From positions 28,001,000 to 28,064,999 of the forward strand of contig NC_054866.1 in the NCBI RefSeq assembly GCF_018320785.1: 64,000 bases of DNA, given 5' to 3'. Source of the stretch: Cheilinus undulatus. Taxonomy: Eukaryota; Chordata; Actinopteri; Labriformes; Labridae. Numbering within the stretch: position 1 is the first letter of the stretch; every line of letters begins with the position of its first letter. The notes below the pieces were generated by a model. That model was given only the letters and a program-made list of their open reading frames with translations. It was not told where the DNA came from and made no database searches. Made by a program: the position numbers and the translations under genes. Below are positions 1-12,549 of the stretch, in pieces.

Positions 1-790
1 AGGAGTTACAAGCTTCAGCAGCAGAGAGACTGGAGACCTGGTTCTTCAGCAGTCAAAGCTTCATGAGAGAGTGGCAAAGAGAAAGCAATGTAAAACAAAA
101 CTCAGACCAAATCTTGACTAGAGTTTGCAAAAAAGGCATGTAGGAGGCTCCATTGTCAGGTAGAAGGAAGTTCTGTGGTCTGATGAGACCAAATGGTGCT
201 TTTAGGCCATAAGACAGGATGTGGTGTTTTGGCGGACACCAAACACTGCACACCACCAAAAACACACCACTGTGAAACATGGTGGTGGCAGCATCATGCT
301 GTGGGGATGCCTCTCAGCCTGGAAGGCTCTTAAAGGTACCTGTTAAAATGAATATGGCAAAAATATAGGAAAGACAGTCATATTCAGTCAGTAAGAGAAC
401 TACAGCTTGGGAAAAGATTTTTTTCAGCAAGACAATGGCCTGAAGTATAAAGAGAAAGCTACACAGAAATGGCTTAAAGACAACAAGGTGAGTGGTCCGG
501 AGCCCAATAGAAGCGTGGCGGGACTTGAAAAGGGTTGTTCATGCCTGATCTCTGTGCCCACTGTCTGAGAAAAAAATGTAGTGTCCGGAGGATGTGCAAG
601 CCTGCTTGAGACCTATCCACACAGACTCAGTGCTGTGATCTACTAAATACTGACTTGTAGGGGCTGAATGTTTTTGCAACACTTATTTTACATGACATAT
701 TTTAATTTAATTGCTAGTTCTTTGTAGAAATCTGTTTTCACTATGACATCAACGTCAGTTTTTTCTTTAAAGTTTGTCACCCAAGGTGAA
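1..790 (+). mobile_element. Tc1/mariner transposon remnant, cut by left edge
   Basis: Plus-strand sequence carries broken pieces of a Tc1-type transposase. A W-S-D-E-T-K block lies at about 176-193, the [11 protein letters not shown] block at 278-310, and a Q-Q-D-N-G block near 428-445. Frames are interrupted between these blocks, so no transposase can be made. The 3' part (660-780) resembles the terminal region of the second Tc1 remnant at 6.8-8.15 kb, with similar wording around 'gaatg-tttttgcaa' and 'cttattttac', so the two are probably the same family. The left end is outside the window. Confidence 0.75.
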
Positions 791-879
791 CAATCAATGG
801 ATGGATGGATGGCAGCTTTAGCGCCCCTAGATCTGACTTTGATCAAAAACTATATGCTCAATCCTTTTGTTCTTTATGA

Positions 880-1311
880 ATGAGAGTAGCTTGAAGTGGT
901 GCTGGGAGATTAATTGAATTTCAGTTATACTATAGTTCCCCACGATCATGAAAAAGAACTATCTACGATTTAAAAAAATGACTGTGCTTGATGACATTTT
1001 CCACTTGTTTTATCCTGAGGTTTTGTCATGTGTGGTAAACGTTTCAAGCATTTGTTTTGACATTTGGGCTACAGAGGTAAATCAATAAAAACACCACGAA
1101 CATATATTTTCTTATGTATTGGAATTAAATAAAATCTTTCTCAGAAATTACATATTTTCATGTGTTGCTTGGAATTCAAAGTGCTTAAGTGTTAAGTATG
1201 TTCAAGTTTGATAAATGACAAAAACAGTGATTAATCGTATTTAATAACCGTGATCTCAATATCAACCAAAGTTATCGGGATAATGATTTTGCCATAAATG
1301 AGCAGCCCTAG
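880..1311. repeat. Possible degenerate hAT-type element end
   Basis: The stretch ends in 'agcagccctag' (1301-1311), preceded by a run that alternates 'taatcgt', 'taaccgtgatctcaatatc' and 'ttatcgggataatg'. That layout is typical of hAT-family non-autonomous elements in fish. No matching left end was found, so this is a class guess only. Nothing coding was seen here. Confidence 0.3.
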
Positions 1312-1489
1312 CTTTCAGTCATTATTCAAAATGCTATAGGTCAATATGGATTGCATTACCCCATTCTTGCACTCTTTGTGGGTCACCAGACTTTGATTTG
1401 ATGTTTACACTCTTACATAACCTCCTGAGACCTGAGGTTCTGTTTGGAATGCATTTTTAGTTTCTTTCACTTATTTGGAATAAGTAGGT

Positions 1490-2410
1490 CCCCTCCAAAA
1501 TCCCCGAAAATTTCAAAGAAATTTTCTCAAATTTGTGTGAAAATTCTCAAACATTTTTTGTAGTATCACATAAAATTCAAATATTCTCAAATGTTTATTT
1601 GAAACTATCATAAAGCCTACACATTCCAATAAAAATTTTCCACAAAAAAAAAACATGTAAAAAAAAAAAAAGAAGCAAATTCCCCGCTGAAATATCTTGC
1701 CAAAATTCCCCCAAAAATCCATAAACATCCCCCAAAATTCCTTGAAAATGACTGAAATTAAAAAGGACAACCCACCCCACATTTCCAAGAAAATTCTCAA
1801 CAATTTACAAATAATTTTCCCAGGTTTCTGGAAGTAAAACTTAATTTTTCCCAAAAAATTTTAAATGCATTTCCCATATTCCCATGAAATTGGCACAGAA
1901 TTTCAAAGTAAATTACCCCGAAATATCTTGCTAAATTCCAAAAAAAAAGAATCTAAAACTTTCCCCAAAACTCCTGATTTTGCAAAGCAGATGGATAAAT
2001 TAAATTAAATTTCCAAGCAAATTCCCAACAATTTAAAAATTAATTTCCCAGGTTTCTGTGAAAAATACTAAGAATGTCAAGGCAAATTCCCCCCAAAAAT
2101 CAGAATCAAATTCTCAAAAATTACAAATGCATTCCCCAAATGTATATGAAAATTCCCCTAAAGCTTCCAAATTTCCGTAAATGTCCAAACAAATTTCTAA
2201 AATTCCTATGAAAATACCAAAACATTTTAAAGCAAATTTCTACCAAAACTTTTAATGAAACTTCTACTCCAAAAGATACAAACATATTCCGAAAATTTCC
2301 TTGAAAAAACTTTAAAATTCCAAACAAATTCCCTAAAATATCCATGAGAATATCAGAAAATATTATGGCAGATTTAAAGCAGATGACTTGAAACTTCAAG
2401 GGACATTCTG
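1490..2410. repeat. A/C-rich degenerate quasi-tandem repeat
   Basis: About 920 bases are built from imperfect, drifting copies of short words such as 'aaaattcccc', 'attcccaa', 'ccatgaaaat' and 'tttccaag', at irregular spacing of roughly 20-40 bases. The plus strand is rich in A, T and C and poor in G, so the opposite strand gives long open frames full of Phe, Gly, Asn and Lys (minus 1513-1854, 2121-2399). These frames follow from composition and are not genes. It lies in the upstream intron of the trarg1-like gene or just 5' of it. Confidence 0.6.
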
Positions 2411-3420
2411 GACTATTACGTCCAAAATTCTAGTAGCAGAACTAAAACAAAATTTGCGTGGTCTTGGGAGATTGGATGTATTTATGCTGGTTCATGATAG
2501 ATGTATTTAGAAAGATAATAGAGTCAGACCAGTTTGATGGCATTTATCTCTTCTGCCAGTGTTTTATTCTGACGGTCTCATAATGTGGGAATACACAAAG
2601 ATGTCTTTCTCAGTTTTATGCTTGTTTAAGGCAGGGCAAAGGAAAAAAGAAGCAGGATTATACATTTATTTTTTCTTAATTTTGTTCATGAAAGGGCTTT
2701 TTTCTATTATAGCTTTGATTATATAGAGGTTTAATGGCTAATATGTATCCTTCTTTTTACTATCCAGGCACATTTCAGTGTGAGACATCTTTAACTGCTG
2801 CTGTCTTTTGCATTCACTACTTGACATTAGACTTTACAAGCAATTCATTCTGAGGTATTCTGCGTGGCTCAGGAAGCTATAGATAAATTGCCTCTCCAAG
2901 TAAAGGTCCTTCTGTAAATATATCATGTCAAAATTCTTCTGTGGTTTCCTCCTGACAGATGATGCACAACTTTTTTCTTGATCAGTTTGAATGGGATAAA
3001 AACTCCATTTGAACATTTTAGTTATCCACTGAAAGTCTTCACCTCTTGACTACTTTAAAGAGACTATTTCAGTCAGGGGACTATCACATTTAATTTCTTA
3101 ATATAATACTCTCTTCTCTGACTCTATTCTCTCTCTAATTCCTTATTTAAAGGAGGAATATACAAAATATTTGTGAACTTATTTTATATTTCTCTTGGAG
3201 GTTTTATAGAGATGTGTCTGAAGACAGAAAATGACATTTGTCACTGATATTTATTAACGTAATTCCCAGTCATTATTTTCTCTGTCTTATAAATTTTAGA
3301 GGTTTTGCTTCAGAAAATATTACCCTTTGGTGATTTGGTTTATCACTACATAAAATGCTTGGATAAACAATTTCAGCCAAATATTCCTGTTGCTAATACC
3401 TTGTGCTTTTGTGTCTCCAG
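2411..3420. other. Non-coding stretch, probably trarg1-like intron
   Basis: AT-rich sequence with no conserved protein signal on either strand. It ends in a good 3' splice site: 'ttgtgcttttgtgtctccag' immediately before 3421. The upstream coding exon expected for a TRARG1-type gene was not found here, so it should lie left of the window. Confidence 0.5.
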
Positions 3421-3547
3421 TCCAGAAACAGTCTCCAGGCAGGGGATATCGACGGGGCCAGGAGGTTGGGTCGACTGGCTCGTCTGCTCAGTATCGTCGC
3501 CATCATACTGGGCGTTGTCGCCATCGTAGTCTATGTCTCATATTATG
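3421..3547 (+). CDS. trarg1: trarg1-like penultimate exon
   Basis: 127 bases, phase 0 at the 5' end and phase 1 at the 3' end. The acceptor is 'gtgtctccag' and the donor is G|GTATGC. It carries the loop and last membrane segment of the dispanin domain. Confidence 0.85.
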
Positions 3548-4438
3548 GTATGCAACACATTTTAGTACACAATCATACAGTGTATCTGAAAGATAAAAAC
3601 AAGACAGTACTTGCTCTGTAGCTAAGATGGGTCTGACATATAGTCTAAGAGATGACAGGTTTATGTTTGTGCAATGTATGGTGAAATCTCAGCGACCTTA
3701 TGATCATGCATTTATCTTGTAATATTTCTTAGCTTTTATATGGCTGAAATATGTTGTATATTATGTTTGTATGTGTGCACACCATTCAGTGTGTATTAAG
3801 ATGGACGGAGTAACAGCCACCTGATAGTGAAGCCAAAAGCCACATGAGCCACATATACCCCTGTCCAGTCTGTGTACCAGGGAAGTTTGAGACCAGCAGC
3901 AGGTTTGCTGTGCTCAGCCTAACCAGCCAGCATCAGTCACCAAATGTCTTGCTCCTCATTTTGTCAAAGCAATATTACTGTATGTCAGCAGCCATCACAG
4001 GAGTATTATAATTTCATTTTTGTACAACAGATGGAGGAGGCTTGTCCATATAATTTTACAGTCAATGGTACACACACATGCTGACACACATGTGGTGGTA
4101 ACAAGTGTATGACTAAAAAGAGAAGCTACTGCATTACAATTACAGTGTGATATACGACACTAGCTCACATGCAGGAGTTGTGTGTTTTTTCTATATTCAA
4201 ACTCAGCACATTTTGAAGAGTTGTGTGTGTATGTCTATGTGTGTGAGTGTGGACTGATTTAGCACTGCAGAGACTGTATTTGGCTGACTGTGCACAAGGG
4301 AAGCTACCCTACCACTCCCAGCCTTTGACAGTCACAGTCACAGTCAAAATAGTGACTCTGATGGAGAGCTGAAGCTGTCTTTGTGTCATTCTGTAACAGT
4401 GCCACGCTTCTCTTCTTCTTTCTCTTGCAGTGAGCTAG
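3421..4438 (+). CDS. trarg1: TRARG1/TUSC5-like dispanin, last two coding exons (partial)
   Basis: Two exons are visible: 3421-3547 and 4431-4438. The first begins in frame (S-R-N-S-L-Q) and encodes [18 protein letters not shown] followed by a hydrophobic run of about 20 residues ([18 protein letters not shown]). This is the C-terminal half of a CD225/dispanin domain: a cytosolic loop, then the second membrane segment. The [14 protein letters not shown] block is characteristic of TRARG1, the adipose/muscle protein that regulates GLUT4 vesicle traffic. PRRT2-type relatives have a related but different loop. The exon ends TAT-TAT-G before GTATGC. The next exon (after 'tctcttgcag') adds TG-AGC-TAG, giving a very short tail ending Y-Y-V-S. 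The N-terminal cytosolic region and first hydrophobic segment lie upstream of the window. Which fish paralogue this is cannot be told. Confidence 0.8.
4431..4438 (+). CDS. trarg1: trarg1-like terminal coding exon, 8 coding bases
   Basis: The acceptor 'cttctttctcttgcag' is followed by TG AGC TAG. Joined to the G left over from the previous exon it reads V-S-stop. The rest of this exon is 3' UTR. The pyrimidine-rich acceptor and the immediate in-frame stop are the evidence; a transcript would confirm it. Confidence 0.7.
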
Positions 4439-6380
4439 TCACACAGATGACCTGAGGGGAGAAACTGACATGGAAAAGCCAGACAATGGATGCAACAAGG
4501 GGGGAAAAGGCCCATTCAATAAAAAAAAGAAAAATGAAAGTACAATACCATATTTTATGACCACCTTCAGAATGCCAAAATAGGAAACTCATGAGTGCAG
4601 GTACTGCAGCAAAAGAAAAATCATTCAGAGATGCATGCATTAGAATCCAGTAACAATTGCTTGACAATAAACCCGATGTAGAAATGTTCAGGTGAAAGCA
4701 GAAGAGAAAGTAAAAGCAGGTTTGAATGTGGTCAGGATCATTCTGGGAGAATGGACTTCTTAAAATGAAGAGGGGAGTGGTTAAAAAGGGCATTTTCTTT
4801 GTGATGGAGCTGCTTTAAAAATGCACCCTAGGTTTGGACTTCAACCTTTGGACAGCTGCATATATCCCTCATATTATTCCCTACTGAACCTCTTGCATTC
4901 AAAACATATACCGCTACAAATATATTTGAAACATGAATATTGAGTATATATAGATGTACATTTTATAAAATGTTTGTATGCAAAGTGTTGCTGAGTTTGT
5001 TAAGACTGTCACAGTGGCTGCTCTGTCAGCATCAGTGGAAAGAGGGCAGGGAACACATTTTTAATTTTTGTTATAATTTTTTTTAATCTCGAAAAATGAG
5101 ACCAACTGCATGTCTGAATGTAAATAAACTTCTGCCTTCCTTCATCTTAACTGTTATAATCCGTATGTAAAAGCTAAAAGGTTTGCACATGGAAGAGTGA
5201 TTTGTGTATATTAATGTGAGTTCAGCCACTATGAATGTGTGAAGACTGTGGTCTAACACCCACAAGTCTCCTAACAATGCCTTGCTCTGGCAGAGAATGC
5301 AACGCATGCCAAACTTCTGACTATCTTTTCATTTCCGCTGTTACCACCTTGTCCATCAGTTTCCTCAGTTAAACTTCATTCCACATATAGATGGTTACCT
5401 TCCTAAACGTCATTCTTTCATTGTTATACACTGACTGTTAATGCCAGTTCTTCACTGACTGTTTTCTCTTGTATTGGTATGAAATGTATTTATATATCTA
5501 TATATATGCAATATGTACGCATGCTACAGGCCAAACAGGCCTTATATACACATTTTTATTTGTGTAAATGAACAGGCCTCTGGGTTTGACAGAGTAGCAA
5601 CTACAAGCATTTAAAGAATCTTAATTGAAACTCAAAGCACGACAGATTGTCTGTATTCATTACTTTATCAAAGAAAGTATTTAAAGGCCTGTGACTGTAC
5701 AGGTCTGTTACAGTGACACATGACAGGCTTATGCTACAAGCACAGGTTACATCACTGATACACCACGTAGCATTATATAGGGTTTTTTTGGGCATTATTG
5801 ACTTTTTCTTGGAGAATCATGAATATTTGGAAAGTTAAAAAAAAAAGCTATTTTTTGTTTGTTTGTATAAGGGCTCATACAAGCGAAAAAGAGTAATGAA
5901 GGATGAAATTTCTATGCATAGATACCATAAAGTCCTAAATTAATCATAACCACTGTAAGACTGAAACTACTATAATCACAATGTTTAAAGCTGAAATTGG
6001 TCATTGTAAGTGTCATTCCTGCTCATACTTGTACTAAAAAAACGACATTTTACAAACATCTAACAGCAGCAAACACCCAAAGATTCTCCATGTTTACCAC
6101 CAAACTACACTGAAAATTTATGCATTACTTTGTTGGCAAAATGGCTAATCATTTCAGTAGGTGACACAGACTAACAAAAGTACATATTTTTCATCTCTGC
6201 CACTGTTGTTTCTGATCTAAATGTCTATCCTATATGCTCTTCTTTCTCTGTAAAACAGGTCAAACCAACATTTCATCCCTGAATACTGATGTGTTTCTTT
6301 AAAAGTATACTGTATGTGCCAGTTTTCATCTCTGTGGTGTACATTTTGCATGTCTGGAATAAATGTTACCATGCATGAGC
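4439..6380 (+). other. trarg1: trarg1-like 3' UTR (extent inferred)
   Basis: After the stop at 4436-4438 there is about 1.9 kb without coding signal, up to an AATAAA at 6358-6363. Earlier AATAAA words exist (near 4517, 4666 and 5122), so shorter transcript ends are possible. The minus-strand frame at 4386-4793 overlaps the exon and UTR and has no family features. Confidence 0.5.
6358..6363 (+). promoter_or_regulatory. Candidate polyadenylation signal for trarg1-like gene
   Basis: AATAAA following 'catgtctgg', with T-rich sequence downstream ('gttttgctgtttaatgg'). It is the last AATAAA before the Tc1 remnant. Confidence 0.45.
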
Positions 6381-6759
6381 CAAGTTTTGCTGTTTAATGG
6401 TGCACTTTATGAAGAGTTATGGGCTGACTAACAACAGAAGGGGGGTGATGCAGGGGGAACATCTAGCATGTCATCTTAGTCTGGCATTTAGCATGTAATA
6501 AACACTCCAGGTTGTCCCTATACCAAACTGAAACTGATGTACTACTAGTAAAATTCATAAAATATCAAGTGTGTTTCTGTGCCACAACAACAAAAATAAA
6601 AGATCTCTGCTTTGTTGACAGCCGTTGAACATTTCTTGAATTCAATCTAAACAAATATTTAAAACTCCTGCACATATTCTAAGATGTGGCCAAGTGTTTG
6701 TGCATTTTGGTCAGCCTCCTCTATTTCTCTTATTTGCAGCTTTGGGTTGGAAATATGAC

Positions 6760-8150
6760 AAAAAATGTTGAGTTTTTTTTTTTCTTTTAAGTTACAGGTG
6801 ATCATCACAACAACAATCTTTTTTGACAAAAAAATACCAAAAAAAATTCTTTAGTGTCAAAGTGAAAACGGTTTCCTTTGGCTGATATCACAGCTCTGAA
6901 TCCGTGTGGATAGGTCTCAATCAGGCATGCACATCTGGACACTGCAATTTTACTCCATTCTTCTTTGCAAAATTGCTCAAGCTCTGTCAGGTTGCGTGAA
7001 CAGCCTTATTCAAGTCCGGCAACAAACTCTCGATTGGATCGAGGTCTGGGCTTCAACTCAGCCACTCTACAACATTCACCTTGTCGTCTTTAAACTGTTT
7101 CTATGTAGCTTTTGCTGTATGTATGGGTCATTGTCTTGCTGGAAAAAAAATCTCCCAATTCAAGGTTCTCTTGCAGATAGAATAAGATTGTCCTCTAGGA
7201 TATATTTCTTTATTTTTCCACATTCATTTTACGCTCTGCCTTTAAAAGCCTTCCAGGGCTGGCTGCAAGAATCATCCCCACAGGATGATGCTGCCAAAAC
7301 TGTGCTTCACAGTGGGGATGGTGTGTTTGCGGTGGTATGCAGTTTTTGGTGCAAACAGAGACTCTTGTCTGATGGCCAAAATGCATTGATTTTGTCTTAT
7401 CAGACAAAGAATTTCTCCCACTTGACCAAGGAGTCTCCCCAAAAACCTTTTTGGCGAAAAAGTTTTGACTGCTGAAGAACCTGAGCAACCGTTGTATGCT
7501 GTGTCTTTCCCGTCTCAGCAGCTGAAGCTTGTAACGCCAGAGTAGTCCTAGATATCTTGATGACCTCTCTCACTAGCCTCCTTCTTGTACAGCCACTCAG
7601 TTTGTGAGGACAGCCTGATCTAGGCAGATTTACACATGTGCCATATTTGTTGCATTTCTTGATGATGGATTTAACTGAACTCCAGGAGATGTTCAATGTC
7701 TTGGTTTTTTTTCTTTATCCATCCCCTGACTCATTCAATCACCTTTGAGTTTCTTGGTGCGTTCTTTTGCTTCATGATGTAATGGTAGCCAGGAGTACTG
7801 ATTAACCAGTGACTGAACCTTCCAGTGTCTTTATATAACAATCACTTGAGACACATTCACTGCACTCAGGTGATCCCTATTTAACTAATTGAAAGAATAC
7901 AAGCACCAATATGCTGGATCTCTGTTGAATTAGATTTAAAGGAGGTGAACATTTTTGCAATCACTTATTTTACCTCACATATTTTTATCAAATCAACATT
8001 ACTTTGTAGAATGTTTTTACTTTGACATCAAAGAGTTATTTCGTAATCTCTTTAAAAAAGCAAAAGCCAAATTATATTGACCATGATTGATTTATTAAAT
8101 CAATAAAAGGGTAAAACATCCAAGGGGTGAATACTTTTTATAGGCACTTT
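6760..8150 (-). mobile_element. Degenerate Tc1/mariner transposon
   Basis: On the minus strand, 7400-7696 encodes the DNA-binding part of a Tc1 transposase: N-I-S-W-S-S-V-K-S-I-I-K-K, then N-L-P-R-S-G-C-P-H-K-L-S-G, then T-R-R-R-L-V-R-E-V. A broken G-S-I-I-L-W-G block follows at about 7270-7300. Frames shift between blocks, so it is a pseudogene. The right end reads 'gggtgaatactttttataggcactt' (about 8124-8148), a typical Tc1 terminal sequence. Around 6815-6870 is a partial reverse complement of the 8000-8060 region, consistent with decayed inverted repeats. The left boundary is approximate. Confidence 0.75.
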
Positions 8151-8424
8151 ACAAAGTAGAGCAGAGGCTAACAGGGTGAGATCTTTCTCCCATACCTTGG
8201 TTGATAGAATGGCAACACTTAGGGTTTGATCCCAACCAATCATTGTCATCATGATATCACCTGTCATCTTCATGACAGTGCACAAGGTCTTAGGATTGTC
8301 TGGGAAGTGTGTCAAACTGTGTGAAACATGGCTACAACAGAGATGCTGCGTGTGAGCTATCTTGTGCTCTGAAGAGAGAAAAAAGTGGGAATCATCCCAA
8401 TTTATCAAAAAGAGGACAGCATGG

Positions 8425-8620
8425 GCTGTATATTCTTACAGTGTAATCTAGCAGATGCTTTTATCCAAAGGGATGACAATAAGACAGGTGTTTCAGAATT
8501 TAAGGACCTTGCCCAAGGGCCCATACTGGATACTTATCATGCCCTGACTTGGATTTGAACCATCCGTCTCCTATACCTAAGTCAGTGATGTAACCCACTG
8601 AACTATCCAACTCCCATACC
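8425..8620. repeat. Teleost interspersed repeat, SINE-like
   Basis: The text 'agcagatgcttttatccaaa', then 'aggaccttgcccaagggccc', then 'ggatttgaaccatc' and 'gtaacccactgaactatcca' is a word order seen repeatedly in fish genomes. The 'ggatttgaacc' word resembles an inverted tRNA B-box, which suggests a tRNA-derived SINE, but no full tRNA fold was found. Class is uncertain. Confidence 0.5.
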
Positions 8621-8719
8621 TTCAAACAGAAAAGGAGGTGTGAATGTGATAGCATATCAACAAAATTAGTCCAGTCAACAGTAACAACAAAAACAACAAA
8701 AAACAAAAAATACACTAGC

Positions 8720-11700
8720 TAAATGCAGTTATGGAAAAAAATTTGTTTATTCTGATCGGGATATGATTTGTTTTAAATTAAGCAAGACTTATTATCACAG
8801 CCCATCACCCTTTCCTTGAATTTCTGGCTATGCTATCTGTGTTGTATGTAAGCAGGAGGCCCCCCAGGAGGAAAAAGTTTGGATCCAGAACCACAGCTCC
8901 ATCTAGCGATAACAGTCCTCTTCCTCCTTTTTTTACCAGCAAGCTCAAAGGCAAAAATGCAGTCCAATTGGTCAGTGTCAGGTTAATAATCAGGTCCATT
9001 GTAAAGTTACAACTATATTTTATCTATAACTATTCTTGACAAAGCAACAATAATAAATATTACATTTGTTGATGCCTCAATAAAATCTGTTTCAAAATGT
9101 AAATTCCCTTTTCTAAAAACTATACAAGTTAGTTTGTTAGTTTGTGCTTGTTTGTTTGGGAAGTATTATGGTGTGGGCAGGTATATTGAACTACACTATT
9201 TGTCTTGGAATGCCAAACTTTATAAAAAATGCCAGGACTGGCGCAAAAGGAGAACAAACAGAAAACAACTTGCCAGGGAACTCTGAACCCCAAAAAACAA
9301 AGAAGATGCTTTTCAATCCCAAAAGGAAGTGAACATAATTCTGAAGGCAAGCACCAAGGCTACTGATCCAATACACATTTATTGATACTAATAAATCATA
9401 TCTTAGGAGGGCGTGTTCGCTCAGCTGTTCGAGTGCCAAAACACATCTGCAGGCAGGCTTTTGTCAGGATTATCACTGATTCGGTCCCACTATGAGAGCA
9501 TGTGTTGTTCTCAGTGTTCATATTTTGGCTGTTTGATGCTTGGTGTTGATGACGCAATCAATTCAAAATATAGCTAATATTGTGCAGTTAAATCCGGTGT
9601 TGAGAGCGATTTTTTCCCCGTTTATTGGATCACACTATCTTGTACAGCTGTTTCTGTTATATTTCTTCATACAGCAGCTTCTTGTCCACAACTTTGCCTC
9701 AAAGGATGAAAAACATCATTTACCATTACTGCCATTAGTGCTGATTATAGATGGTCACTGAAAAAAATTACAACAATAAAATAATTGGCAAATGTTGCCT
9801 CTCCTAGCCACACAAACCACAGACTCATGTACTCATACAATCCTTTGTACAGAAGAAAAACACTTCAAACATTTCAATCCTTCCTCCAACCTAGGTTACA
9901 GCTTTTTCGGAGGTCTTCAAGCTGCCAAAAAGTGTCGATTATGTTGAGAACAGCTCCTAAATTGAATCTTAGACTAGATGTCAAACTTATTGATAAGACA
10001 TCTGACGAGAAACAGCAAGTGTATTTTTTAATACTTTCCAGAAGCCCTCTGACATTCCTTACAACTATTACATTTCTGCTGTTGTGAGCACACATACTTG
10101 GGTTTGTCAGAAGTTAGTGTACTGCGACCCTCCTAAGTGAGAGAACCTGGTGCTTCCTTCTGCCCTGGAAATGTTCAGTTTGAAATATTCAGGACTTCAA
10201 CACGTCAGTACCTCTGCTGTCTGCTGATGGCGGTTTCACGTCTGCTCTAAATTTAGACTCCAGCACAGGGTTCCCCTTCAAAAGAAAGTGAGGTATTCAG
10301 GGACTGATGGAGATGCTTGTGTGACTGCTGTAAAGCAAGAAAAAAGGAAATTCATAACAACATGCTAAAACTTCAGTCTGCCTAATTTTTCTTTTTCATG
10401 CGTTTAGACATTTCTTTGTGAGGACTACATCAAACATAGAGAACGAGGACAAAAACCCAAATTTATCCTCTTCAGTCCATTTGAAGTGAGCCTGTTTTAT
10501 TTGGATTCAAGTCCAGAATCTGCCTGTAGCTGAGAGACAAAAATCACATTGATGTTTCTCACATTTCTGCACCACCACCAGCAAAAAGCACCACTTTCAT
10601 CTAACGAGTCAAACTCAGTCTGCAGTCCCTTACGGTCTCATATGATTGCTTCAGCTCCAGCCTTCAGTCAGACACGCCACTTTGTGTTCCAGATGGATCC
10701 CAATCAAATAGAGCGGCCTGGGCACTGCCAGGTACACTGGAGTAGGACACATGCAGGATAGTTAACAGGTTCAAAAGATAGTCATCAAAGTAGCGCTTTC
10801 TTTCTCTGCAAGAGGGACTGGAAATTTGTGCACTAGAGGCAACAAAACTGTATTCCTAATATACCTCTTTTTAAAAGCGACTTTATCCAGCACTATATTT
10901 AACATAAACTAAATATCTCTGTCTTGATGACTGTTTCATAGACACAGCAGCTCCAACAGTCCACAAGTGATATGCATGTATGGATAAAATCTTTTGGACA
11001 AACAGAAGTCTCAAAAGTTAAGCTGCCTTTTTACTCATTCTTTAACAGAGAGAATAACCTATGACTATAAATCTCCATAGATGTGTCGGTCTTTTATGTG
11101 AGAAACTCACATTTAAAAACAGATTTCAGTGTTTCTTTGAGCTTGGTCAATTGAACTTGCAACCAATAGGAGCCACCATAAGAAGATGCATCCTGTTACA
11201 ATTATAAGAATAAAGAATTTATCTGGTTTTGAAAACTAAAATATTTGAGGTAAGGTAAGAATTAAACTAAAATTCAACATATTGTAGCTTTAGGTGCGAG
11301 TCACGCTGTTAAATCCCAACTTATTAGTTAATTACTGATCTGTGGTGCCTACGATTCATGCACATGTAAAGTAAAAACACATTTTGCAAGTACAAACAGG
11401 CTTATAGTGACATGAAGCATTGTTGTATGAAAAACAAAAGCAAGAGTTAACAGAGTGAGACATTTTAAGTTTAAAAAGTTAATTAATATTTAATTTGTAT
11501 ATATTAATAACTTAGTGGTTAGATATAGAATATGCTTATTTATTGATTTATTAAATCTCTGACGATCAGTAAGTAAGTGTTTTAATTTAAAGGATCCTTT
11601 AAATCATGCCATTGTTGTTATCCCTACAATTAAGAACTGCTTATGTAGTGAATCTGTGTAGGACGTTTATTATGCAAAATCAACACATATTGCTATAGCT

Positions 11701-12549
11701 GTTGTATCATATTCTTTGTATTGTGATGCATTTCTTGAGGCCTTTGGGAAATACCCAGGCCTGACACACTATCAGTGATTTCGGTCCATCCAGAGGAGCA
11801 AGCTGTTGTCTTGGCATTGTTATACATGCACATCTTTGTAAAATGGGATATTGAGTAAAGGTTTACTCATTCCTGTGATTTTCTTTATAAAGTTAAATTT
11901 TCATACAGTTAACCGACCTCGCTGGATGGTACGGCCATGAATGGCACATTGACATTCCAGTTAGTACGTTAGTTTATATTGAATGTATAATGTATGCTGA
12001 ATGTATACTGAACGAATTCTCTGTCCCCACCCACTACTGGGTGAAAAATTCCATCTAAAATGAATGGCAGTGACGGGAAAAGTTTGAATATTTAGCAATT
12101 AAAAATAAGAAAACCATACTTTTTAAAGGGCCAAAAGACCTACAATCAAGATGACAATGAAATGAATACACTCCTGTAAATTTTGTATGCCTCATATCAT
12201 TTTTTCTTTTTGTGTGGGTCCTAAGACAGCAAAGCTTTCTTTAAGATTCTGGTGCTGGGTGGGATCCAAGGAAAAAGGTCCATAGCCAGTGTTAGGATGT
12301 TAAAGTTCTGACCTTAACTCAAGCAGTCCATAGTTTGAATTCAGCAGGAAACCTTGGTTTCTTATCAAGAAGAAAAGAAAAGAAAAGAAAAGAGTCATGG
12401 AAATGTAATATCAATTATACAGGTAGTTCATTTTAACACGCCCTTCTCACAAATGAAGGGCCCATGCACTTTTTAGTAGAGTTAAAATCATGTATTTTGT
12501 GATATTCATATTTTAGTAATTAATAGTTTCACACACTCTTTTACACATA
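8720..12549. other. Gene-free interval between convergent genes
   Basis: No exon, RNA gene or clear transposon end was recognised between the SINE-like repeat and the gosr1 3' end. Small open frames here (for example at 9144-9332 plus, 9785-10087 plus, 10549-10761 plus) lack family motifs and splice context. Base composition is ordinary and AT-rich. Confidence 0.5.
12371..12393. repeat. (AAAAG)n microsatellite
   Basis: Four to five uninterrupted AAAAG units. Confidence 0.8.

Noticed and set aside
1513..2399. Minus-strand frames of 92-113 residues
   Set aside because: Composition artefacts of the A/C-rich quasi-repeat; no start context, splice sites or family motif.
1490..2410. CRISPR-like spacing of short repeats
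   Set aside because: Words are imperfect, unequal in spacing and in a vertebrate genome; no array structure.
4386..4793. 135-residue minus frame opposite the trarg1-like 3' UTR
   Set aside because: Hydrophobic composition from A/G-rich plus strand, no splice context, no recognisable family.
9144..9332. Plus frame containing S-I-M-V-W-A-G, reminiscent of a Tc1 transposase
   Set aside because: No other transposase block or terminal repeat nearby; a short chance match.
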